A stretch of DNA of 17,061 nucleotides, taken from assembly GCA_947447835.1 (NCBI GenBank), contig CANFLP010000031.1, forward strand, positions 1-17,061. The letters run 5' to 3'. Below, one piece after another: positions 1 to 6,192 of this stretch. Within the stretch, counting starts at the first letter, position 1, and the number at the start of each line of letters is the position of its first letter. Under the pieces are notes generated by a model, which was not told the origin of the DNA, ran no database searches, and saw only the letters and a list, made by a program, of their open reading frames with translations. The DNA comes from Bacteroidota bacterium (GTDB lineage Bacteria > Bacteroidota > Bacteroidia > Chitinophagales > Chitinophagaceae). The position numbers and the translations under genes were made by a program.

Positions 1-48
1 TACGGCAGTTTAGCAAACTACTGATTTCAGCCACTCATCCACCTCTCC
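1..48 (-). tRNA. tRNA-Ser (anticodon GCU), 5' part, cut by window edge
   Basis: Read on the minus strand from position 48, the sequence gives the 5' half of a serine tRNA: acceptor strand GGAGAGG, then TG at nucleotides 8-9, a 3-bp D-stem (GAT pairing with ATC) around GAGTGGCTGAA, and an anticodon stem GTAGT/ACTGC enclosing the loop TTGCTAA. The anticodon GCT lies at positions 14-12. The variable arm, T-arm and 3' acceptor strand lie beyond the left edge. The layout follows the usual class II tRNA-Ser(GCU) pattern, which reads AGC/AGU codons. It sits downstream of dnaA on the same strand but behind dnaA's terminator, so it is probably a separate transcript. Confidence 0.88.
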
Positions 49-70
49 TCCGAACCTCTTTCGAGGGGTG

Positions 71-78
71 CAAAAATA
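71..78 (-). promoter_or_regulatory. Candidate -7 promoter element for tRNA-Ser
   Basis: On the minus strand this reads TATTTTTG, an exact match to the Bacteroidota -7 consensus TAnnTTTG. It lies 22 nt before the tRNA 5' end, so transcription would start about 15 nt upstream of the tRNA. There is no clear TTTG at -33; the T-run of the dnaA terminator (101-107) lies about 22 nt upstream and may serve as a weak substitute. The short leader contains a CCTC-GAAA-GAGG mini-hairpin. Assignment is by motif and position only. Confidence 0.45.
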
Positions 79-100
79 AGCACTGATTCTTTAAATTCCT

Positions 101-141
101 AAAAAAAGTCCGGAATAAACTAAATAAAGTTTAATCCGGAC
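101..141 (-). terminator. Intrinsic terminator of dnaA
   Basis: Positions 108-121 and 128-141 form an inverted repeat of 14 bp with one A-A mismatch (115/134) and a 6-nt loop (122-127). The stem base is GTCCGGA/TCCGGAC. Read on the minus strand, the stem is followed at once by seven T residues (107-101). This is the classic rho-independent layout, and it begins about 45 nt past the dnaA stop codon. It separates dnaA from the downstream tRNA-Ser gene. Confidence 0.85.
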
Positions 142-185
142 CAATATATTTGCAATCAGCGTATTTTATGAGTGTCTCAGCCCAA

Positions 186-1613
186 TTACATGGCTGCTAA
201 CTGTACTTTTTGCGTCAACTCCATCACATTCTCTCTGAACATAGAATCGGTATCCATCAAGTCTTTCACTGTTTGACAAGAGTGAATAACTGTAGTGTGA
301 TCACGTCCGCCGAAATGCTCTCCTATTGTCTTTAAAGAGTTTTTAGTGAATGCCTTTGCTAAGTACATCGTAATTTGACGTGCTTGTACAATCTCACGCT
401 TACGTGTTTTTTGTAATAGCTTGTCATAAGGTACTTCGAAGAACTCGCAAACCATTTTCTGAATTGCGTCAATAGTAATTTCCTTGCTACTTGTTTTCAC
501 AAAGTTGCGTAACACTTTCTTCGCTAATTCAACATCAATCTCTTTCTTATTCAAAGAAGACTGTGCTAATAATGATATTAACGCACCTTCTAATTCTCTA
601 ACATTAGTATTGATATTATAAGCAACATACTTCACAACTTCCTTAGGCATTTCTAAGCCATCTGCCTTCATCTTCTTTTCTAATATCTCAATACGTGTTT
701 CATAGTCTGGTACTTGAATATCGGCACTCAAACCCCATCTGAAACGACTTAATAATCTTTCTTGTAAACCTTCTAAATCCTTAGGTGCTTTATCAGAAGT
801 TAATACCAACTGCTTTCCACTTTGGTGTAAGTGGTTAAAGATGGCAAAAAATGCATCCTGAGATTTTTCAGCACGATTAAAGAATTGAACATCATCAATA
901 ATCAACACATCTATCAATTGATAAAAATGTATAAAATCGTTAATTGCGTTATTACGACTATGATCTTGGAACTGATTAATGAATTTTTCTGAACTCACAT
1001 ATAAAACCACTTTGTTTGGATGAACGCGTTTTACGTCGTTACCAATTGCTTGCGCCAAATGTGTTTTACCTAAACCTACACCACCGTAAATAACCAACGG
1101 GTTAAATGAATTTGCTCCTGGTTTTTCTGCCACTGTTTTACCAGCACGGCGAGCTACCCTATTGCAATCACCCTCTATAAAAGAATCAAATGTGTAATTG
1201 TGATTTAATTGCGGATCAATTTGCATTTTCTTTAACCCTGGAATCACAAATGGATTCTTTACTGGGCTATCAATAACCAATGGGAAATTCATCTCATTGT
1301 TATTATATGTCTTCATGCCACTAGCTGGCACATCCATTGATCCTTTTTTGTTGTTACCGCTGTCAACCATTATACGGTACTCTAATCTTGCTTCTTTTCC
1401 TAATTCACGCTTTAAAGTTTTCGCTAATAAGTTCACGTAATGTTCTTCAATATATTCATAGAAGAATTGGCTAGGTACTTGAATCATTAGAACATTGTCC
1501 TTCAAGTCTACCGGTTGAATTGGTTCAAACCATGTTTTAAAGTGCTGCCATTCGACAATATCTTTAATGATCTTTAAACAATTGCTCCAAATTAAATCTG
1601 CACTTTTAGCCAT
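186..1613 (-). CDS. dnaA: Chromosomal replication initiator protein DnaA
   Basis: AAA+ ATPase that binds DnaA boxes at the origin, melts it and loads the replicative helicase. The 475-aa protein has the standard four domains: domain I about 1-85, a short linker about 86-135, AAA+ domain III about 136-370 and DNA-binding domain IV about 378-475. Visible motifs are Walker A GGVGLGKTH (177-185), Walker B LIIDD (237-241), sensor I LVLTSD (269-274), box VII RLLSRFRWG with the likely arginine finger at R290, sensor II NVRELEG (R339) and the DnaA signature GGRDHTTVIHS (435-445), which contacts box DNA. All catalytic residues are present and the length is normal. The ATG at 1613 begins MAKSADLIW, as expected for domain I. 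The gene is divergent from the DUF3127 gene across a 342-bp region with DnaA-box-like sites, so autoregulation is possible. No convincing promoter was found. Confidence 0.98.
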   Translation of the reverse strand: MAKSADLIWSNCLKIIKDIVEWQHFKTWFEPIQPVDLKDNVLMIQVPSQFFYEYIEEHYVNLLAKTLKRELGKEARLEYRIMVDSGNNKKGSMDVPASGMKTYNNNEMNFPLVIDSPVKNPFVIPGLKKMQIDPQLNHNYTFDSFIEGDCNRVARRAGKTVAEKPGANSFNPLVIYGGVGLGKTHLAQAIGNDVKRVHPNKVVLYVSSEKFINQFQDHSRNNAINDFIHFYQLIDVLIIDDVQFFNRAEKSQDAFFAIFNHLHQSGKQLVLTSDKAPKDLEGLQERLLSRFRWGLSADIQVPDYETRIEILEKKMKADGLEMPKEVVKYVAYNINTNVRELEGALISLLAQSSLNKKEIDVELAKKVLRNFVKTSSKEITIDAIQKMVCEFFEVPYDKLLQKTRKREIVQARQITMYLAKAFTKNSLKTIGEHFGGRDHTTVIHSCQTVKDLMDTDSMFRENVMELTQKVQLAAM

Positions 1614-1829
1614 TTTACTTTCGAACCCTTTATATAGTGAAATAAGAAAATTCTACCCTTTTTCTAGATTACCGAATTGTTAATCAGAATGCGAATATTC
1701 AAAACAATTGTTGAAAAAAAAACTTTTTTATTTGGTTTTTTTAACATGTCCTAAAAACACTCAATTCACACTGTTCCCTTTCCGTTAATCAGGCGTTCAA
1801 GGTAGGGCAATTTCTCCTAAAATGAGAGT

Positions 1830-1838
1830 TTATCCACT
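1830..1838 (+). promoter_or_regulatory. DnaA-box-like nonamer 1
   Basis: TTATCCACT matches the DnaA-box consensus TTATNCACA at every position except the last (T for A). It is followed directly by an 8-T run and the AT-rich tandem 12-mer. It has the same orientation and the same final mismatch as the second site at 1936-1944. Confidence 0.4.
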
Positions 1839-1845
1839 TTTTTTT

Positions 1846-1869
1846 AAGAATATTTTGAAGAATATTTTT
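1846..1869 (+). repeat. Tandem AT-rich 12-mer, two units
   Basis: AAGAATATTTTG at 1846-1857 is followed without a gap by AAGAATATTTTT at 1858-1869, an 11 of 12 match. It lies 7 bp after the DnaA-box-like site at 1830-1838. AT-rich tandem 12- or 13-mers beside DnaA boxes are typical of DNA unwinding elements, but two units in an AT-rich spacer could also arise by chance. Confidence 0.55.
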
Positions 1870-1898
1870 TGCGAAAAAATAACACTTATTTGCTTCTC

Positions 1899-1921
1899 TA
1901 TTTGAGCCCCTGTATTTGAGC
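1899..1921 (+). repeat. 9-bp direct repeat TATTTGAGC
   Basis: TATTTGAGC occurs at 1899-1907 and again at 1913-1921, a 14-bp period. The copies lie 35 and 49 bp upstream of the DUF3127 start codon, in the expected promoter region, so they could be a binding site for a regulator. No function is known. Confidence 0.45.
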
Positions 1922-1935
1922 ATTAAATCCTACCT

Positions 1936-1944
1936 TTATACACT
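1936..1944 (+). promoter_or_regulatory. DnaA-box-like nonamer 2 overlapping a candidate promoter
   Basis: TTATACACT matches TTATNCACA except at the last base. It overlaps TACCTTTA (1931-1938), a one-mismatch match to the Bacteroidota -7 element TAnnTTTG, which would place a start site just upstream of the DUF3127 ATG at 1956. If both readings hold, DnaA binding here would block or modulate that promoter. No -33 TTTG is correctly spaced: the nearest ones, at 1901 and 1915, are too far and too close. Confidence 0.35.
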
Positions 1945-1955
1945 TAAATACAACT

Positions 1956-2327
1956 ATGAGCTACGAATTAACCGGTAAATTAATTGCCAAATACGATACA
2001 GTACAAAGAAAAGAGACCTTTAAAACAAGAGAATTTGTAATTGAAAAATCAGATGACATAAATGGTAAGATTATTACCAACTATGTGAAGTTTCAATGTG
2101 TTCAAGATAGAACAGCTATGCCTGATCGTTTTAACTTAGGCGATACTGTAAAAGTATTATTCAACATTAAAGGATCTAAATGGAATAAAGACGGTAAAGA
2201 CAATTACATCACTAATTTAGACGCATGGCGTATGGAAGCTGTTTCTTTAGGTGGTGATACTGCCCCTACAGACAATAACTATTTTGACATGCCTCCAGGT
2301 GAATCAGGAGACGACCTTCCATTTTAG
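1956..2327 (+). CDS. DUF3127 family protein with SSB-like C-terminal tip
   Basis: A 123-aa protein that I place in the DUF3127 family, which has no established function. The N-terminal 95 residues alternate hydrophobic and charged positions as in a small beta-barrel: LTGKLIAKYDTVQ (5-17), TREFVIEK, YVKFQCVQD and LGDTVKVLFNIKG, which looks OB-fold-like. After this comes a disordered, Gly/Asp/Asn-rich tail of about 25 residues ending in DDLPF at the extreme C-terminus. That ending closely matches the acidic-hydrophobic tip of bacterial SSB (E. coli ends DDDIPF), which recruits replication and repair proteins. There is no signal peptide or membrane segment, so it is cytoplasmic. It lies divergent to dnaA and 41 bp ahead of a flavoprotein gene on the same strand. 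The SSB-like role is inferred from the tip and the fold impression. The start has no Shine-Dalgarno site, as is usual in this phylum. Confidence 0.85.
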   Translation: MSYELTGKLIAKYDTVQRKETFKTREFVIEKSDDINGKIITNYVKFQCVQDRTAMPDRFNLGDTVKVLFNIKGSKWNKDGKDNYITNLDAWRMEAVSLGGDTAPTDNNYFDMPPGESGDDLPF

Positions 2328-2368
2328 TTAGATAGATAACGCAATTTTTTAGGATAAATACCTAACCC

Positions 2369-3967
2369 ATGCAAAAGACCATTCAACTTCGAGTTAAGCC
2401 CGAGGAAGCAGCAGATGCTTCCTCCCTAGTTTCCATATTAGCATCCGCTATTGGACAAGATAAAGCCACCATTTCTGGCTACCATATCCTCAAGCAATCC
2501 ATAGACGCAAGAAGCCGCCAACAGGTTTGGATCAACCTGACAATTTTGGCTTTTGTAAATGAATCTCCAAGTCACAGATTTGAGGAGCAAATTAGCTTCC
2601 CAACCCTTCCGTCAAATGCCAAGGAAGTAATTATAATTGGCGCTGGCCCGGCCGGCCTTTTTGCGGCCTTAGAATGCATTCAATTAGGACTTAGACCCAT
2701 TGTATTGGAAAGAGGTAAGGATGTTCGTTCCCGCCGAAGGGATTTGGCCAAATTAAATAAAGAAGGTATTGTAAATCCGGAGAGTAATTATTGCTTTGGC
2801 GAAGGGGGTGCCGGAACCTATAGCGACGGTAAATTATATACCCGAAGCAATAAACGAGGCAGCATCGAAAAAATACTCAGACTCTTTTATCAATTTGGCG
2901 CAGATGAGCGCATCTTATACGAAGCACATCCGCACATAGGAACTAACAAATTGCCTCATATTATTACCGCCATGAGGGAGCAAATAACGCAAAGTGGCGG
3001 AAAGGTATTATTTGAAAAAAAGCTAGTTGACTTTGTTATAGAAAAAGGAGTCATTAAAGAAACCATTACCTCAGACGGGGACCGATTCCCAACCGAAGCA
3101 TTAATTCTTGCTACTGGACATTCGGCCCGAGATATATTTAAGCTACTTAAGGAAAAGGATATTTTGATAGAGGCCAAGCCATTTGCCCTTGGGGTAAGGG
3201 TAGAACACCCACAAAGTATTATTGACAGTATCCAATACCATTGTGCTGTTCGTGGACCCAATTTGCCCCCAGCAGCTTATAGCCTGGTGGAACAAGTAAG
3301 TGACCGAGGCGTGTTTAGTTTCTGTATGTGCCCAGGGGGGATTATTGCCCCAGCTGCGACAGCACCTGGCGAGATTGTTGTGAATGGCTGGAGCCCTAGC
3401 AAAAGAGACAACCCTTATGCCAATAGCGGCATGGTAGTTCAAATTGACCTTGCCACTGCAGCTGAATATTTAACAAAAATTAAGGCGAAATCTAATTCAA
3501 GTATAAATTTAAATGACCCATTACTACTACTTGAATTTCAGCAGTTTGTAGAAAAAAAGGCATTTGAATTAGGGGGTGGCAAACAAGTTGCTCCGGCAGC
3601 AAGACTTGTGGATTTTTGCACCAACAAAACTTCTGTAGACCTACCTGATGCCAGCTATTTACCTGGACTTCAATCGGCTAACTTAAGCGAGATATTACCC
3701 AACTTTGTACACCATACTTTGCAAGAGGGCTTTAAGGCATTTGGGAAAAAGATGAAGGGATATTATACTAATGACGCCATAGTTGTGGCCACGGAAAGTA
3801 GAACTTCCTCACCAGTTCGGATACCAAGAGATGCAGATAGCTTTCAACACCCACAAATTAAAAACCTATACCCTTGTGGCGAAGGTGCAGGCTATGCAGG
3901 CGGTATTGTAAGTGCAGCGATGGATGGCCAAAAACTAGCACAGGTTATAGCAGATAAGTTAAAATAA
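2369..3967 (+). CDS. Uncharacterised FAD-dependent oxidoreductase (COG2509 type)
   Basis: A 532-aa cytoplasmic flavoprotein. Residues 1-80 form a small N-terminal domain. A Rossmann FAD-binding motif follows (VIIIGAGPAG, 87-96), with E114 at the end of the second strand (IVLERG), positioned to bind the adenosine ribose. Other family features are FGEGGAGTYSDGKL (143-156), LATGHSARD (247-255), FSFCMCPGG with a C319-x-C321 pair (316-324), and the C-terminal FAD loop CGEGAGYAGGI (503-513). The block and length match the COG2509 group, named only as uncharacterised FAD-dependent dehydrogenases, so substrate and electron acceptor are unknown. The start at 2369 leaves a 41-bp gap after the DUF3127 gene, which suggests co-transcription. 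It ends about 60 bp before a strong terminator. No truncation is seen. Confidence 0.9.
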   Translation: MQKTIQLRVKPEEAADASSLVSILASAIGQDKATISGYHILKQSIDARSRQQVWINLTILAFVNESPSHRFEEQISFPTLPSNAKEVIIIGAGPAGLFAALECIQLGLRPIVLERGKDVRSRRRDLAKLNKEGIVNPESNYCFGEGGAGTYSDGKLYTRSNKRGSIEKILRLFYQFGADERILYEAHPHIGTNKLPHIITAMREQITQSGGKVLFEKKLVDFVIEKGVIKETITSDGDRFPTEALILATGHSARDIFKLLKEKDILIEAKPFALGVRVEHPQSIIDSIQYHCAVRGPNLPPAAYSLVEQVSDRGVFSFCMCPGGIIAPAATAPGEIVVNGWSPSKRDNPYANSGMVVQIDLATAAEYLTKIKAKSNSSINLNDPLLLLEFQQFVEKKAFELGGGKQVAPAARLVDFCTNKTSVDLPDASYLPGLQSANLSEILPNFVHHTLQEGFKAFGKKMKGYYTNDAIVVATESRTSSPVRIPRDADSFQHPQIKNLYPCGEGAGYAGGIVSAAMDGQKLAQVIADKLK

Positions 3968-4026
3968 CTCGCCCAGCAGACTAACACTAATACCACTTGA
4001 AAATACCAAGTAAGCTGTATATATAA

Positions 4027-4076
4027 ATAATAAAAATGGGCTATCCACGACAAAGTGAATAGCCCATTTTTATTAT
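4027..4076. terminator. Bidirectional intrinsic terminator
   Basis: Arms 4027-4048 and 4055-4076 form a 22-bp stem with one mismatch (4045/4058) and a 6-nt loop (4049-4054). The core is ATGGGCTAT/ATAGCCCAT, flanked by five A on the left and five T on the right, so it gives a GC-bearing hairpin with a T-run in either direction. It lies between the convergent COG2509 oxidoreductase and phospholipase/nuclease-type genes and can end both transcripts. Confidence 0.92.
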
Positions 4077-4101
4077 CGACTAACTTGAAATTAATATGCA
4101 G

Positions 4102-5082
4102 TTAGTCTTGAGATTTAACTTTTTTTGAAAGCAATAAATCATTCTTAATCAATTCGTTAGATTGGTATGATTTTAATTCAGCTTCAAGCTCTTGTGAAAG
4201 CCCTCTTGTGGTTCCTAAGTCTGGCTTGCCTGCATTTACCCATGCTGTATACCAAAAGTCAGAGATCATATTTGCAGAGGCAATAAGCTGTCCATTAATG
4301 GTTGGGCCAAGTTCCAAAGCATAGGCTTCGGCAAATTCCTTGGTGTACATTTTAGACTCCTTACCATAACGCATTTGCGTCTTGTATTTGGTATCAGGAG
4401 TGAATTTTCCAGTTAAAGCAGTTTCCTTTGCAAACATTTCAGGCAGTAAAGCATTGGCATGTCGGATATCTTTCCATAGTGCTTCGGCAGGATTTTTAAG
4501 ATAAGTAGCCTTATGCTTATTGTACAGGTCATATTGGTTAATTCTAAGCTCAGGGATAAAAGATTCCCATAAACCATGAAGCCCTTTTTGACCAGTTAGC
4601 TGGCCATCATAGTTAGCTGTGGTGTGCAAAGGCACGTGCAAATCACCTAGATAATGGCCTAAATCGGCAGCATAAAAAAGGATGCTATCCTTGTTTTTTG
4701 ACTTAAATGCATTGGTTAAATGCTCCATTTGCATCATCGCATTATAGGGTCCCCAACCATACTTTTTTAAACTATCCTCGGTATATTTTTTTACCGCGCT
4801 CGCCCAATCCAAAGGCATCTCATTTGCTGCATTAGGACCAAACTTTTCAAGGTCGATAAAGTGCTTCGTATCCTCTGTTCTATCGGTATTTCTTCTAATA
4901 TCTGGCCTTGGTGCATTCTCCACCAAGTACCCCATATCGGCATGAAAATAAGATTGTAATGGAGCAGGTAGACTGTAAATTGCCAACTGATTGATGGTGC
5001 GATGCACTAAAAATCCCCAGCTACTAAAGGCTATTAATGCGGTCAATAATAGGACTGAAACGCCCCACTTTTTCGAGATCAT
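4102..5082 (-). CDS. Secreted zinc-dependent phospholipase C / S1-P1 nuclease-type protein
   Basis: A 326-aa exported hydrolase. Residues 1-21 form a signal peptide (KK, then a hydrophobic core); cleavage after S21 would expose W22 as the new N-terminus. This fits the superfamily, in which the N-terminal Trp amine binds zinc. Candidate metal ligands are W22, H27, D61, H74, H143, D147, H153, H169 and E173. The spacing H143-x3-D147-x5-H153 equals that of the P1 nuclease trio, W22 to H27 equals the Trp1-His6 spacing of P1, and HGLWE (169-173) ends in Glu as in B. cereus phospholipase C. The substrate (phospholipid or nucleic acid) cannot be decided from the sequence. The C-terminal part from about 200 is less family-like, and no type IX sorting domain is seen. 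A one-mismatch -7 element (TATATTCG, minus strand 5106-5099) precedes the ATG. The gene is monocistronic and divergent from the ABC operon. Confidence 0.85.
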   Translation of the reverse strand: MISKKWGVSVLLLTALIAFSSWGFLVHRTINQLAIYSLPAPLQSYFHADMGYLVENAPRPDIRRNTDRTEDTKHFIDLEKFGPNAANEMPLDWASAVKKYTEDSLKKYGWGPYNAMMQMEHLTNAFKSKNKDSILFYAADLGHYLGDLHVPLHTTANYDGQLTGQKGLHGLWESFIPELRINQYDLYNKHKATYLKNPAEALWKDIRHANALLPEMFAKETALTGKFTPDTKYKTQMRYGKESKMYTKEFAEAYALELGPTINGQLIASANMISDFWYTAWVNAGKPDLGTTRGLSQELEAELKSYQSNELIKNDLLLSKKVKSQD

Positions 5083-5187
5083 ATGCTAAATATTTAGACG
5101 AATATAGCCTATTATCCTTTTTTTAAAACGCCATTCCTGTAAATTAACCATTGTATAATTGAGGCTTAAAGACATTGGAATTACTTA

Positions 5188-5195
5188 TATATTTG
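5188..5195 (+). promoter_or_regulatory. Candidate -7 promoter element for the ABC operon
   Basis: TATATTTG is an exact match to the Bacteroidota -7 consensus TAnnTTTG. It lies 18 bp before the ATPase start codon at 5214, giving a short leader. No well-spaced TTTG at -33 is visible, so the assignment rests on the -7 match and position. Confidence 0.45.
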
Positions 5196-5213
5196 ATTTA
5201 TAAATAGTCATTT

Positions 5214-6146
5214 ATGGAACCCTTATTAAGTTTAAAGCATTTAGTTAAGCACTACGCGACCCAAAAAGCGGTAGACGATATTAGTTTTGACATTCAAAAA
5301 GGAAGCATTTTTGGTCTATTAGGCCCTAATGGAGCGGGTAAAACCACCTTACTAAGAATGATTACAGGAATATTTTACCCAGATGGAGGTGAAATTATAT
5401 TGGACGGTAAGCCATTTAATCCCTTAGAGGACATCTCTAAAATTGGATATATGCCAGAGGAAAGAGGCATGTATAAGAAAATGAAGATTGGTGAGCAGGC
5501 ATTATACTTGGCTCAATTGAAAGGATTATCCAAAGCAGATGCTACTGAAAAAATAAAGTATTGGTTCAAAAAATTGGAGATGGAAAGCTGGTGGAATAAG
5601 AAGGTCGAAGATTTGAGTAAGGGAATGAGCCAGAAACTACAATTTGTGATCACTGTTTTACACGAACCTAAATTAATCATATTAGACGAGCCCTTTAGTG
5701 GCTTAGACCCATTAAATGCCAACCTTATTAAGGATGAAATTTATGGATTAGCTAAAAATGGGGCTACTATTATATTTAGTACACATCGTATGGAGCAGGT
5801 GGAAGAAATTTGTGATCATATTGTATTGGTAAACTTAGGGAAGAAGATTTTAGATGGCACAGTGAAAGATATTAAGCAACAATTCAAAGAAAATATATTT
5901 GCTGTACAAACCGCACAGAGCGAAAGTATACAGGACAACGCTATTTATAATGTTGTTAGAAGAGAGGAAGATCAGGTATTAGTGAAAATTAATGAAGGCT
6001 ATAGCACCAATCAAGTGCTTACACAGCTTATCAATGACAAAGTAAATATTGTTGCATACAACGAACTACTCCCCTCTTTAAATGACATTTTCATTAAGTT
6101 GGTAGAAGGTACTCATGCAAGCACTAGGGCATTTCAAAATCAATAA
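5214..6146 (+). CDS. ABC transporter ATP-binding protein, NatA/YhaQ type
   Basis: A 310-aa cytoplasmic ATPase that drives the membrane partner encoded next. Motifs in order: Walker A GPNGAGKTT (37-45), a Q-loop region reading GYMPEERGMY (78-87) in which the usual Gln is Glu, signature LSKGMSQ (134-140), Walker B LIILDEP (154-160), D-loop SGLD (162-165) and switch His H191. The PEERG Q-loop and the roughly 80-residue extension after about 220 (a DUF4162-like C-terminal domain) are typical of the NatA/YhaQ branch of exporters. That group includes a Na+ exporter in Bacillus, but the substrate here is unknown. The start at 5214 gives a normal N-terminus (LSLKHLVKHY). It lies 46 bp ahead of the permease gene on the same strand, so the two form an operon. 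Confidence 0.94.
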   Translation: MEPLLSLKHLVKHYATQKAVDDISFDIQKGSIFGLLGPNGAGKTTLLRMITGIFYPDGGEIILDGKPFNPLEDISKIGYMPEERGMYKKMKIGEQALYLAQLKGLSKADATEKIKYWFKKLEMESWWNKKVEDLSKGMSQKLQFVITVLHEPKLIILDEPFSGLDPLNANLIKDEIYGLAKNGATIIFSTHRMEQVEEICDHIVLVNLGKKILDGTVKDIKQQFKENIFAVQTAQSESIQDNAIYNVVRREEDQVLVKINEGYSTNQVLTQLINDKVNIVAYNELLPSLNDIFIKLVEGTHASTRAFQNQ

Positions 6147-6192
6147 TTAGCTATTTCAATAACAAAATTACAACGCATTAATACTATTACAT

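Larger units (their letters stand above)
1614..1955. other. AT-rich dnaA/DUF3127 intergenic region, possible origin or DnaA-regulated region
   Basis: This 342-bp stretch has no credible gene. It contains a palindrome GAATATTC (1693-1700), a 10-bp palindrome AACAATTGTT (1703-1712), a run of 9 A then C then 6 T (1714-1729), a second T-run (1736-1742), an 8-T run (1838-1845), two DnaA-box-like nonamers (1830-1838, 1936-1944), a tandem AT-rich 12-mer (1846-1869) and a 9-bp direct repeat (1899-1907, 1913-1921). It must carry the promoters of both divergent genes. The mix of DnaA-like sites and an AT-rich tandem repeat beside dnaA resembles a bacterial oriC, but the boxes are few and imperfect. Origin status is inference. 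Confidence 0.4.

Noticed and set aside
57..68. CCTC-GAAA-GAGG hairpin in the tRNA leader as a separate terminator or small RNA
   Set aside because: A 4-bp stem without a following T-run is not a terminator; it is most simply part of the tRNA 5' leader.
2349..2365. Inverted repeat TTAGG/CCTAA just before the flavoprotein start
   Set aside because: Five-base arms with a 7-nt loop are too short to support an operator or riboswitch in AT-rich DNA.
2956..3442. Two overlapping open frames on the minus strand inside the flavoprotein gene
   Set aside because: They lie wholly within a well-supported FAD-dependent oxidoreductase gene, show no family motifs and have the irregular composition of antisense shadows.
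5083..5213. Possible small gene or RNA between the divergent hydrolase and ABC genes
   Set aside because: The 131-bp spacer shows only promoter-like elements, with no frame or stable structure.
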